64,000 nt of DNA from Siphlonurus alternatus (lineage: Eukaryota > Arthropoda > Insecta > Ephemeroptera > Siphlonuridae): assembly GCA_949825025.1 (NCBI GenBank), contig OX463783.1, positions 14,543,628 to 14,607,627 of the forward strand, given 5' to 3'. The notes under the pieces are model-generated. The model ran no database searches. It saw nothing but the letters and a program-made list of their open reading frames with translations, and had not been told where the DNA came from. The translations under genes were made by a program, and so were the position numbers. This document shows, piece by piece, positions 52,921 to 61,780 of the stretch (positions within the stretch are counted from its first letter, which is position 1; each line of letters opens with the position of its first letter).

Positions 52921-55178
52921 TTTTTTTTTTTAAAGAAATTGTCAACTTACCAGTAGACTGGTGGTTTCCAAGGTACAGAACAGACTCTTTCTTTTTGAAC
53001 ACTTCCTCTGATTCTCCATAGAAATAAACCTGAAACAATCAAACAATATCTTTTAATTTTTGTGATTCATCCTTAAAATTTAATAATCATAGATTTCAAT
53101 TGCGAATTTCAATGACAAAATTTACGTACACTTATTGGAAAATTCCCCACTTACAGCTTTCTTAATCACATAATCATCATGCCCTATGATATTATTACGG
53201 GGTATGGTAATTAATAAGGCATTAGGAAATTTTATGAGGTGATAATTGTACAATACTTTCACACAAAAAAATAACAACATATTTAAAAAATGTAGCAATA
53301 TTTTGTAGTTTGAAAAGTAAAAAAAAAAATATATATATTGAAAAAAGTTTCGCCAACTGTAAGTCAAGAGTGAAGTATCATCTCTATGCAGTTCAAAGTA
53401 CACTCATTGCTGCATAATAATTACATTTTATGACTTGTTTATTTAATGCATTTTAATGCTCATGTTTATCTAGAAGTCATATAAATATATTTTTCCCTGG
53501 TATATTAATATTACACAGTATTTTAACTCATACAAGGTTAGCAGTAAAAATAATTTCATTAGCTTAGTTATTTATAACACAGTATACTAAATCTTTGACA
53601 GTAATTATAATAATTAACAGGCATGATACTTCAGTAGTAGACTTTTGATCTTATTTTAGATCATATGACGAATATTTTATCTTTCTAAGTGGGTCCAAAT
53701 GGGTCCATACAATAGTGAACTTTTATAACAGTTTTTTTTTATCTTTGAGAAAATATACTATCAGCTTATCAAACTTTGAAATTGAAAAGATGTGATATTC
53801 CTAAAAAAAGATAAGCTTGAGTGTGTTTTTTATTCAACTTCCAGGTCAAAGACTCGTGACAAGTTTTGTAGGAAAAACAAGTTGAAATTTTATACTTTTT
53901 GGTGTAATTCTTTTTCTTAACAATTTTGGTGTTGTCAATATATTTTACCAAATATACATTCCCAGAAATATTATAATAATTTAGGTTACATTATTTTCAT
54001 ATTCTCTAGTTTTACCAGTACATTATTGCTAAAAAAAAAAGTGACAAATTGTAAAACAAAATTCAATGTTTCCAATAAATTAAAATCTATTGAAATGTCT
54101 TCATTTCATTAAAATTAAAAACTACTGTAGAGTCAAAAAAATAAATAATACTAAATTTTCAGTTACATAATGAAAATATTACTACTTTTGTTGTTACATT
54201 AACTAAATCGTAATAATTATTATATAATTTAGAGTTCACATTTTATGCTCTGGATATCTAGCTGAAAAACATCATATGTGGTGGCATAGATATACTGTAA
54301 TGTAATATGCCAGCTATTTTTTTTTTATGCAGAAATGGATAACTTTTCTTAAAAAAATTAATATGAGTTAACAAGAGAACAGTTAGCGACAAACCCGAAC
54401 AGATAAATAATTTTTTTGATAAGATATTATTCATATTTTACTGCAACATTATAATTACAGTATAATATATAGTCTTTTTCTTTTTTGAAGTGTTTCTCCT
54501 TGTTTTCAGTTTTCCCACTTTTTTATCTTTTTAAGTAGCTTGTTACATACTTAATTATGACAGAAATCATGATGTTAAAATTTATTCTAATGAGAATCTT
54601 TGAGTTTTAAACTTTCTAAATTAATTCACAAAGAACTTGGCTTAGATTTTAACATACTGTAGAAAAGTTTATTACTGTATTTAAATTTGACATATCGTCC
54701 CTTGTCTGGAATAATGAGCTATCTGCCTACCAAAATTCATGTGCAATAATGAGCTATCTGCTTTACCTTTAATCTTGCAATTGCACTCACCTGATATAGC
54801 AGACAGCTCATTATTGCACACGAATTTTGTCAGGCAGATAGCTCATTATTCCAGACGAGGGACGATATAGCTTTAGTTCTAAATGAAGTACCTTTACAAA
54901 ATCTGATACTCAATATTTCTATGTGAATGTGAATTTGATTAACGTGGCTTCAAACTCTAGACTGTGTCCTCACCTTAACTCCTGTGACGTGGTTGAAGAA
55001 GAAGAGGACGAGCCTCTGGTAGACGGAGTATGTGATGTCGTCTCCCAGCTGATAGAGCCAGGCGGGAAGAAAGAGGGACAAGCCTTTCCACACGGACCAC
55101 ATGATGAGGAACTCGGGCGCTGCGCCCAGCATGATGGCCGTCGAGAAGGCGTAGCGTAGAAACCGCATCACCCTCATG
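48812..55178 (-). CDS. AGPAT5: AGPAT5-like 1-acyl-sn-glycerol-3-phosphate acyltransferase (six coding exons)
   Basis: This gene encodes a membrane acyltransferase expected to acylate lysophosphatidic acid to phosphatidic acid in the ER or mitochondrial membrane. The coding exons in transcript order are 55177-54974, 53029-52951, 52282-52080, 51033-50769, 49905-49782 and 49046-48812. They total 1110 nt, giving 369 residues plus TAG; vertebrate AGPAT5 is about 364. All introns are GT-AG and frame is kept across every junction. Visible features are N-terminal membrane segments at about residues 9-32, the catalytic NHQSTVD box with His91 and Asp96 (split over an intron), GCIYVKR at 135-141, FPEGTR at 168-173, LTPR at 201-204, and a C-terminal membrane hairpin at about 324-340 and 353-367. 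The YNPD after EGTR and the YGFYFYQHG stretch favour AGPAT5 over AGPAT3/4 or LCLAT1. The catalytic motifs are intact and no frameshift is seen. The assignment to the family is firm; the exact orthology is inferred. Confidence 0.95.
49782..49905 (-). CDS. AGPAT5: AGPAT5 coding exon 5 (residues 251-291)
   Basis: This 124-nt exon lies between acceptor gattgttgcag and donor GTGAGT. It encodes the segment VHIHVRRIPMKNVPLDD, then LWMHDLFIEKD, as in the family's C-terminal domain. Two bases are carried forward to complete a lysine codon. Confidence 0.93.
50217..50565. mobile_element. TTAA-flanked MITE, copy 5 (subfamily B, in AGPAT5 intron)
   Basis: This 349-bp copy is nearly identical to the one at 38616, with TTAA at 50213-50216 and 50566-50569. 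It lies in the AGPAT5 intron between coding exons 4 and 5. The high identity to the 38.6-kb copy suggests recent spread. Confidence 0.9.
50769..51033 (-). CDS. AGPAT5: AGPAT5 coding exon 4 (residues 163-250)
   Basis: The acceptor ctccctacag precedes ACGTGGGTGG and the donor is GTAAGT. This 265-nt exon encodes TWVVIFPEGTRYNPDDG, the phosphate-binding EGTR block, then HLTPRSRG (block IV) and LDAVYDITVGY. One base is carried into the next exon. Confidence 0.95.
51262..51564. mobile_element. AT-flanked MITE family, copy 3 (in AGPAT5 intron)
   Basis: The palindromic arms are ggagaaccgacctcaaa and its near-complement ttgaggtcggtactcc, with AT on both sides. It lies in the AGPAT5 intron between coding exons 3 and 4 and avoids the splice sites. 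Confidence 0.87.
52080..52282 (-). CDS. AGPAT5: AGPAT5 coding exon 3 (residues 95-162)
   Basis: The acceptor ttccacag precedes TGGACTGG and the donor GTGAGT follows ATACCC. Its 203 nt plus the carried base give 68 codons, phase 0 at the end. It begins VDWILTN, which completes the NHxxxxD box (Asp96), and holds the substrate-binding block GCIYVKR. Confidence 0.95.
52887..52932. repeat. (ATT)n and T tract near AGPAT5 coding exon 2
   Basis: About 34 bp of ATT repeat followed by a T run, ending about 18 bp beyond the exon 2 donor in the intron. A further long T/C tract lies at about 52640-52685. Confidence 0.95.
52951..53029 (-). CDS. AGPAT5: AGPAT5 coding exon 2 (residues 69-94)
   Basis: This 79-nt exon lies between acceptor ttgtttcag and donor GTAAGT. 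It reads VYFYGE... to NHQST and carries the catalytic histidine (His91). One base (G) is left over and joins the next exon to make Val95. It is too short to stand out as an open frame, and was found by following the splice phase and the family motif. Confidence 0.93.
53126..53252. mobile_element. TA-flanked MITE (ggccttgttaatcacc family), in AGPAT5 intron
   Basis: A diverged copy with gtacacttattggaaaattc, tcatcatgccctatg, ggggtatggtaattaataag and tgaggtgataattgtac. It lies about 100 bp upstream (on the minus strand) of AGPAT5 coding exon 2. Confidence 0.65.
54692..54868. mobile_element. MITE with doubled arm motif (in AGPAT5 intron)
   Basis: atatcgtcccttgtctggaa pairs with ttccagacgagggacgatat. 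Within each arm aataatgagctatctgc (or its complement) occurs twice, separated by about 25 bases. It lies about 100 bp downstream, on the minus strand, of the coding exon 1 donor at 54973. Confidence 0.82.
54974..55178 (-). CDS. AGPAT5: AGPAT5 coding exon 1 (residues 1-68)
   Basis: The minus-strand acceptor reads ttgtttcag just before CATGAGG, so the exon starts at 55178 and the ATG is at 55177-55175. The exon ends in AAG at 54974, followed by donor GTGAGG, phase 0. It encodes the N-terminal membrane segments and ends in FFFNHVTGVK, which matches the family's conserved stretch. Because the ATG is one base inside an acceptor, an upstream exon must exist. It could be noncoding or could add a few residues. 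A second ATG at residue 4 is also possible. Confidence 0.93.
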
Positions 55179-56219
55179 CTGAAACAAATGGGTAGACATT
55201 GGCTAAGAGGAAAGATGACTACTTGAGAAATGCTATAACAATATATTAATTAAATATTATCCATTTGTAAAAATTAACCATCACTAGTATTTACACTTTC
55301 TCCAATAGATTTTGTGTATGATAATGAAATATAGTGAGGGGTTTAGAAACAAACGTACTGAGAAACCATAAAATTGATATTTAACTCCTAATTAATGTAT
55401 CCAACAATATATTAATTATATTGTTTATTAAATTTCACAGTCACAAATATTAATTAAAATTTATAAGAGTTAATAGTAAAACCATACAGATAAACAATAT
55501 TTCTGAAAAGACAATATTTTTCATCCACTGCAACATTACATAATATTTTATAAGCTTTAATAAGTATTTATCATAAAAAACACTTTAATGCATTGATAAT
55601 AATAATATAATACTAAATAAATAAAAACAAATACAGTAAACAACTAGTATTATAAGAACTTACATGATGAAATATTGTGAGACGAAGAATATAAAGAGGA
55701 CTGCTCAATATTTATAAGAACATTCTAACTCTGCATGGGGGAGAGAGCAAAGATTGAAAGTTTGCACCCAATCAGCAAATCTTAACTGAACTTCACTCTT
55801 CTGACAATCAGTTCAAAGACTAATGTATCTTATTTAAAAATAAATCTCATATCTGATTCAACCATCATTATGTAATAAAGTCTTATATATTGTCTGGCTT
55901 AATTACATAATAAGGTTTAAAAAAAATACATCAATAAAGATATAAAATTGTTTCTTATCATCTGATAATTTAACGTTGAAACTTTTTTAAATGTTCTTAT
56001 CATTTAATGATGAAAAGTCTCAGGTCAAAATTAAATCTCATTGATACGTTGAGATGTAATCATCAATGTCACGTACTGTAGATGCAATCATCAATATCAT
56101 GTATGCCTTATGCCTCATGGCTACAAATTTTACCCTGTGGCTCATTTGCTGGCATTGCAGCTCTTAAAGATAAAAACTTTGAGATTTAAAATTCAAGGGG
56201 TAAAAAGTTACAGATTTAA

Positions 56220-56300
56220 AATTTAAGGGAAGGGGGGCATACATGACCAAAATGTGTCAATTGCCCCAAAATATCAACCAAAATTTCAAGGGGAGGAAAG
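56220..56300 (-). repeat. Uninterrupted copy of the repeat at 15.0-15.4 kb (empty site)
   Basis: On the minus strand this reads ttttggggcaattgacacat, then tttggtcatgtatgcccccc. The AT at 56260-56261 is the position where the 15-kb copy holds a MITE flanked by AT on both sides. Confidence 0.75.
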
Positions 56301-56544
56301 CAAGGGCAGTTTACTGGGAGGACAGTTTAAGATGTCGAACTGAGGAATCTCTATGCTCAAAAATTTTCGTCAACCTTCGGGAAAGTCTGCAAAATAAGTC
56401 TCCTGCTTGAGTGGTCTGTTTGAGACATCAAAGATTTGACAAAGTAGTGCTGGCAGATATACGTCACCTTTGACAGTGGCATCTTTTTAGTTAGACTAGC
56501 CAATCAAATGCGCTTATGAAAGTCAGTGTCGTGACATACCAGAA

Positions 56545-56745
56545 TTCCGGCATGGCGTAGCGATGGTGGCAAAAGCAGCCAGTTCGAAAGTTAGGACATC
56601 CTCCCAGTTTACAATTGTTGGGAGAAAATAACATTCAAGCTAGCCATACCAAAAATTTGCAGGTTAACCACACTTTTTTACTGCGTGGTAACGCCCCCAA
56701 ACGGAGCAGGAGTAAAATTTGTATTACTACAAGATGTTTATATAT
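56545..56745. repeat. Fragment of the tacacctcg MITE family
   Basis: caagctagccataccaaaaa, ttgcaggttaaccacac and gtggtaacgcccccaaacgg, then agcaggagtaaaattt, parallel the interior and right side of the 28835 copy. Confidence 0.45.
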
Positions 56746-58009
56746 CGTCAACCTAAAATATAAGTGTCATAAATGCCACCAATTTTTGTTACAATTATAG
56801 ACCTTATGACACATGTACATAAGGTCTATAATTATATCAAAATCTCGTGGTTCACATGACATATTCTAGGGCAATAATATAAGGAGAGTACAAATTTTAT
56901 GCTCTGTTTTTGAAGGCAGTTAAAGTAGACTTGAACTTTTTAAACTAGGTGCTTTTCTTACCTACATGATGTATATTAAAATTAAAACTATGCATCTCTT
57001 TATCTCTTGGAAGCAAATCCAGACAAGAGTAAAGTTTGAGACATAGTTGAGATAAAATTAAAAAAGAAAAAAAAAATATTGTTTCTTTTACTACCACTTC
57101 ATTATTTTTTTCACAAAGGAAAGACAAGATTACATTTTTATTGATTTTGTCTGTATAGTTCTTGATACTCTACATACAGTACTCTAAGAAAAAAGGGAGG
57201 ATGGGGGGAGAACAGACACTCTAATATGTTACTTGCATGGTATGGTAACATTAATGAAAGCTCAACAAGACAAAATTTTGAAGTAATATAAATACTATTG
57301 ATATTATATAAACTGTACTGAAAAAAAACAAACAAATTAAAAAATACAATTTTTACTGCCAAAAACATTATTTTTAATAGGGTGTATATTTAAAAAATAA
57401 ACCATTCCTCAATTGTGTTCACAGAGTACCTGGTAAATACCAATATTACTGGTAAATCAGGTTAATAAAGGGTTCTGCTTCCATGCTTTTCTTTTTTCTT
57501 TTTTTAATTTGGCACACATTTTGTGCATAATTTTAATTAAATTTCAATGCTAGAGCAATGATGATAATTCTACTTAGCTAATGCTATTTCACAATCATCT
57601 GAGGCTACATAAATTATTTCATTTTAAGGTACACAGCAGTTATCAAAAATTTGTGATAAAAAATTTAGTATTTATTATTTAAGTAAAATAAAAGTACTTG
57701 AAGTGTTACAAAAGTAATTAAAATTATATTACAATATAAAAGTATAGTATTTTAAAATTGCTACATTGCACTGAAGATATTTTAGAAAGCACTGTGTATG
57801 TTTGTGTATTATTTCTAAATTGGCCAAAGGCATTTTCTATTTTGTTTCCAAAATAATATTAAATTTCTCCTAAAATATTTCTGTTGTCTAATGTGAAGAT
57901 TTATGTTATTGTTGTTTTAACGATGTTAGCCTCATGACTATTGCAGTGAAACAGAAAAATAATATGATATATAAATGTAATTTCAAGACCTTATGATTTT
58001 TTTCCATAC

Positions 58010-58215
58010 TTAACAGTAGTTAAAATATCAGGTATACAAATACGATCTAGTTTTTGAGTTATGAATTTTTAAAGTTGACTAATTTAACATGGCATTTCCA
58101 TTTAAATATTCATAACTCAAAAAGTAGATTGTATTTGTATACCTGATATTTTAGCTACTGATAGGGGGTGTAGAGGAGAACATTTTAATTTATTTTCATA
58201 ATTTTCGTGTGAGCT
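58010..58215. mobile_element. TTAA-type MITE remnant, copy 6
   Basis: The core agttaaaatatcaggtatac, the loop aatttaacatgg and the right arm tagctactgatagggggtgt match subfamily B. The outermost terminal sequence is missing on both sides. It lies upstream of the AGPAT5 coding exons, in the presumed 5' intron. Confidence 0.75.
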
Positions 58216-58337
58216 TAAAGCAAATGCTTGTGAAAATAACAAATCATAGAATTTTAACCAATTTTAAACCTTCTACTCTATTGACGTATTGTATTTTTTA
58301 TACAGTATATTAGGTAGCTGTTTTTCTATTCATATTA

Positions 58338-58471
58338 GGGAGAGATTCATGAAGGAATTATCCACAAAGTTATCCAGCTTTTTCACTAACAATAAGTAGC
58401 GTTAATGATTTAGACTAGCACTAAGTATGTTTAGTGAAAAAGTTGGATAATTTCTTTCATGAATCGTGCCC
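58338..58471. mobile_element. Hairpin MITE family, copy 2
   Basis: gggagagattcatgaaggaa, then gttatccagctttttcacta, with the complementary right arm agtgaaaaagttggataatt and catgaatcgtgccc. It lies in the presumed AGPAT5 5' intron. Confidence 0.75.
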
Positions 58472-58501
58472 GTTAACATGGTTGGGAGTGTGTCTTTTTT
58501 T

Positions 58502-58519
58502 TGTGTGTGTGTGTGTGTA
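58502..58519. repeat. (GT)n microsatellite
   Basis: About nine GT units between two copies of one hairpin MITE. Confidence 0.93.
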
Positions 58520-58530
58520 CCGTACATAAT

Positions 58531-58672
58531 GGCCACGATTCACAAAAGAAGTTATCCAGATTTCTCACTATAACCACGTTTAATGTCAGCCTAACTCAAT
58601 GACAATTATAGACACAGCTACAGTAGTGAGAAACCTGTAATTTTTTTGGATAACTGCTTTTGAATTACGCCC
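58531..58672. mobile_element. Hairpin MITE family, copy 3
   Basis: ggccacgattcacaaaagaa, then gttatccagatttctcacta, and on the right agtgagaaacctg, ttggataactgc and gaattacgccc. It sits about 60 bp from copy 2, separated by a (GT)n tract. Confidence 0.72.
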
Positions 58673-59187
58673 AAGATGCACATACTGTTCACAAATAGGG
58701 AGGGGGTGGGGGTCCTGGCTGTACATCTCATTCTCTATAAGCTGCACAAATAATACCAAGAATTATGAATATGGGAGTCATCTCTCATTTAAAAATTGTA
58801 TCTTTACAGACCATGAGGCACCGAGCTAAACGGGATTTTATGTGTACGTTTTCCTTGACTCCTCCTCTCAGACGAACATAAAATATTATTTTGTATTTTC
58901 AAGGTGACAGTACATCAACCTAGATGGCAGTACTGACTTTACCTATCTCTTAACATATCCTTTTCACCGATACCCCTATTACGGCAGTTCAGTGCTAGAC
59001 ATAGACATACAGACGGCTTATCTCAGCAAAGATCTTATCATATAGGGTGCTTCGTCTACTTGGCTGTGATAGAATCCAGGCATACCATGCACTGAGCTTA
59101 TCAAGATTTCCTTAAATTCTACAGAACAGATTAATGTGCACTCTGCACAGTGTTATGAAATTATGAAATGCATAGGTAACTGCATGC

Positions 59188-59375
59188 TGCTTCCGGTGCG
59201 GATCCAGAACCAAATTTTGGGAGGATCTGTCTCCATAATGTCAATGGCAAAAAAAAAAAAAAAAAATTGCAGTGGGGGAAATGCCTATGTTACCCATGTT
59301 AAATCCAAATTTTCGGAATGGGCTGCAAGCTGCAACGCCCCCACAGCCATGCCCCTCTGGACCGCACCTGTGCTG
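59188..59375. repeat. Possible MITE with gcggatccag ends
   Basis: gcttccggtgcggatccaga on the left and ctctggaccgcacctg on the right are imperfect inverted matches. An A tract lies inside. The boundaries are uncertain. Confidence 0.35.
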
Positions 59376-59727
59376 CTTAAAAACTATATGCATACATATG
59401 CATACATGAAACTCTAAATAAAAACCAAAATCAGAAAGGTGATAGCAACATTGAAATCTCCAAGTCATTTTAAAGGAAATTTAAATACCGTAAAATTTGG
59501 TTTAATTTATTTTATTAAAAGGTAGGTTAATATGCATAAGGTATGAAAGATAACATGCTACTGTACTGTAGTTTGGTTCTGCATGAGTACAGTACAGTAT
59601 GCATATGCATAACATAAATTATGAATGAGACAAATGATAGGGAAGGCCAAGACTTATGATTATAAATTAATACAGCGGATACTGCTTATTAGTAATACAA
59701 AACACCGGAAAACATTTAAATACTTAC

Positions 59728-60560
59728 TTTGTTCTCGGACGACAAATTACAGCTTGTTCGGCAATATTTTTTGAAGTTACAGTATTGTAATATCGTTTGC
59801 AAACTACAGTAGAAATAGAAGTTATGCTAGAACTCATAGATAAACAATTAATTATACTTCTACATTCAGTTTTTCAAGCCTACTTCCAGCGGTTTTCCTT
59901 GATAATATAATATGATAGGCTGCAGCCTTGATTATTTGTTGTTACTGCAATTTTTCCCACTTCGATCAGTTGCGAGATTTTTTTTTTTCCACGCCCACTT
60001 CTTCTTCTTCTTACAATTGTTGGAAGGAGCCTAAACGGCTATAATTCCACGTACTGAGTAACTTGGATCAATTGTATAGTTGAACTGTTTTTTGCAGGGT
60101 CTTGTAAAGGATAATGGACGAACAATGGATAGGATGATTATGGAATGTGGGATGCAAGGTGATGATGGAAGTGGTACCTATATGCCCACCACGTGTTACC
60201 GTGGGTGAACCAAAACCACACAAGGAATTGGTTGGATTTTAGGACATTGGGTTGACGGTGTGGTGTGGGGTGCAATAATGTAGGTTGATGATGCAGGCGA
60301 CAACATGCAAGGAATGGCAGGAATTTGAAAGATTCTCAACGTGTCGACTCCTGTGGGCCGACCGAAGAGCAGGGTCAAAGTAGGATTATGTGGATGCGGT
60401 GAGGCGAGATGATGATTATGAATCAAATTGACTGGGGATAGGAGTATAGAAATCAAGACGATTAATATATAGAATAGGATAGGGATAGTTACCAGGAGAG
60501 GACAGACAATTTGAGCGGAGAGTCACGTCGGCGTTGCTCACTCTGGCGCGCCATCTTGAT
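59728..60560 (-). promoter_or_regulatory. Candidate AGPAT5 5' noncoding exon and promoter region
   Basis: AGPAT5 needs an upstream exon. On the minus strand, AACAAA followed by GTAAGTATT at 59728/59727 is a strong splice-donor match. Further upstream the sequence becomes richer in G+C. It has two copies of CCACGCCCAC (an SP/KLF-type site) near 59980 and 60570, and ATCAAGATGGCGCGCC on the minus strand at 60545-60560, a YY1-type motif often found at transcription starts. A second, weaker donor (CTG then GTAACT) lies near 60492. The placement is inference. A divergent plus-strand gene outside the window could equally use this promoter. Confidence 0.4.
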
Positions 60561-61389
60561 TCTCTTTCCACGCCCACCCACGCAATAGATGAGCGCAATC
60601 TGTACGCTTACGCTCTCTAGCGTAATTTTTCAATACTACTAATGAAAAAGGCGCATTACTGTTTGAAAGTTTTGGAAAAATTGCTGTAGATGCAGGAAAT
60701 TCGGAAATTACATATAATTGTACGCCTTTTATAAGAAAATAATAAATAATGTATGTATCATTTGAACCAGCAGGCAATTTTAAATTTATTAAAGCTTCGG
60801 TTGGATAATTAACAATTTGTCTGGATAATATATAATTTGTATTGATAAAAACACTACTGATAATTCAGGTTTGAAGTCAAAATTTTTGGCTGTACTATAT
60901 ATAGTGAAAATTTACCTTAAATATAAATTTGTCACTATAATATTTATAATTTGTTATATAGCTTATTGTAGTTAATTTTGTAAAAATTCGATATAATTAT
61001 ACCGTATTAATTGACAATGAGGGTTCTTTAAAAGTATAACATTTTTAAATTAATATGCAACGTACGAGGACATTTTATTTTATTAAATTAATTAATATAA
61101 TGAGTAACAAAAATATTAGAAGCAAATAATAATTATTTATGTAAATTTGATATATGATTTTATGTAAAGTAAATTAAAATGTTTATTTATGCTAAAATCA
61201 AATAATCATCTATTATATAGGCAAGGAGAACTTTTATTCTCTTTGCTGGGGGGAGAACAAAATAAGTACGATACGTCCACAGCAGAAAACTTGATAATTT
61301 TTTTTACATACGTAATAAATATAAGTAATATAACAATAAATGTATACATTACGGTATATACATCAATTTTTATTTTAAATTCACTCAAT
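60561..61389. other. AT-rich flank upstream of the candidate promoter
   Basis: A short GC-richer stretch (to about 60625) merges into AT-rich DNA with no coding signal. Confidence 0.5.
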
Positions 61390-61510
61390 CAGGCGATTGC
61401 AGAGATGTTGCTTAAAGTTAAACAGTTGCTTATCCTATGTTATCCATAGCATAGGATAAACAAAGGATAAGCAACTGCTTAAAGTTAAACAGCATCTCTG
61501 CAATCGCCTG
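61390..61510. repeat. 121-bp long hairpin
   Basis: caggcgattgcagagatgtt, then gcttaaagttaaacagttgc, then ttatcctatg pairs with the complement across the loop around 61450, ending ctgcaatcgcctg. The arms are nearly perfect except for a short extra stretch in the right arm. It may be a MITE, but no target duplication is evident. Confidence 0.85.
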
Positions 61511-61549
61511 TTGCCTGAATGTAATTTAAATAAAACGGTGCCCCGAGAT

Positions 61550-61780
61550 GTCCTAGCTAGGCTCCAGGATGTCCGCGCTCCAAGTTGTCCGTGCTCCGAG
61601 TTGTCCTAGCTAGGCTCCAGGATGTCCGCGCTCCGAGCTGTCCGTGCTCCGAGTTGTCCTACCTAGGCTCCAGGATGTCCGCGCTCCGAGCTGTCCGTGC
61701 TCCGAGTTGTCCTAGAAACACGTTTGGCTCCGAACTGTCCGGCTCCCAGTCGACCGCGCACCGAGTTGTCCGGATACCCC
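61550..61780. repeat. GC-rich 53-bp minisatellite
   Basis: There are three direct units of 53 bp (61550-61602, 61603-61655, 61656-61708) starting gtcctagctaggctccagga, plus a diverged fourth part. Each unit is built from smaller pieces of the form ctccgag-tgtcc. The units differ by only a few substitutions. It contrasts strongly with the AT-rich surroundings. The plus-strand frame across it has no stop for about 100 codons, but no domain or codon-like pattern supports a gene. Confidence 0.9.

Noticed and set aside
60196..60456. 86-codon minus-strand frame upstream of AGPAT5 as a coding first exon
   Set aside because: Histidine/proline/threonine-rich without homology, and no donor in frame with the 55178 acceptor was supported.
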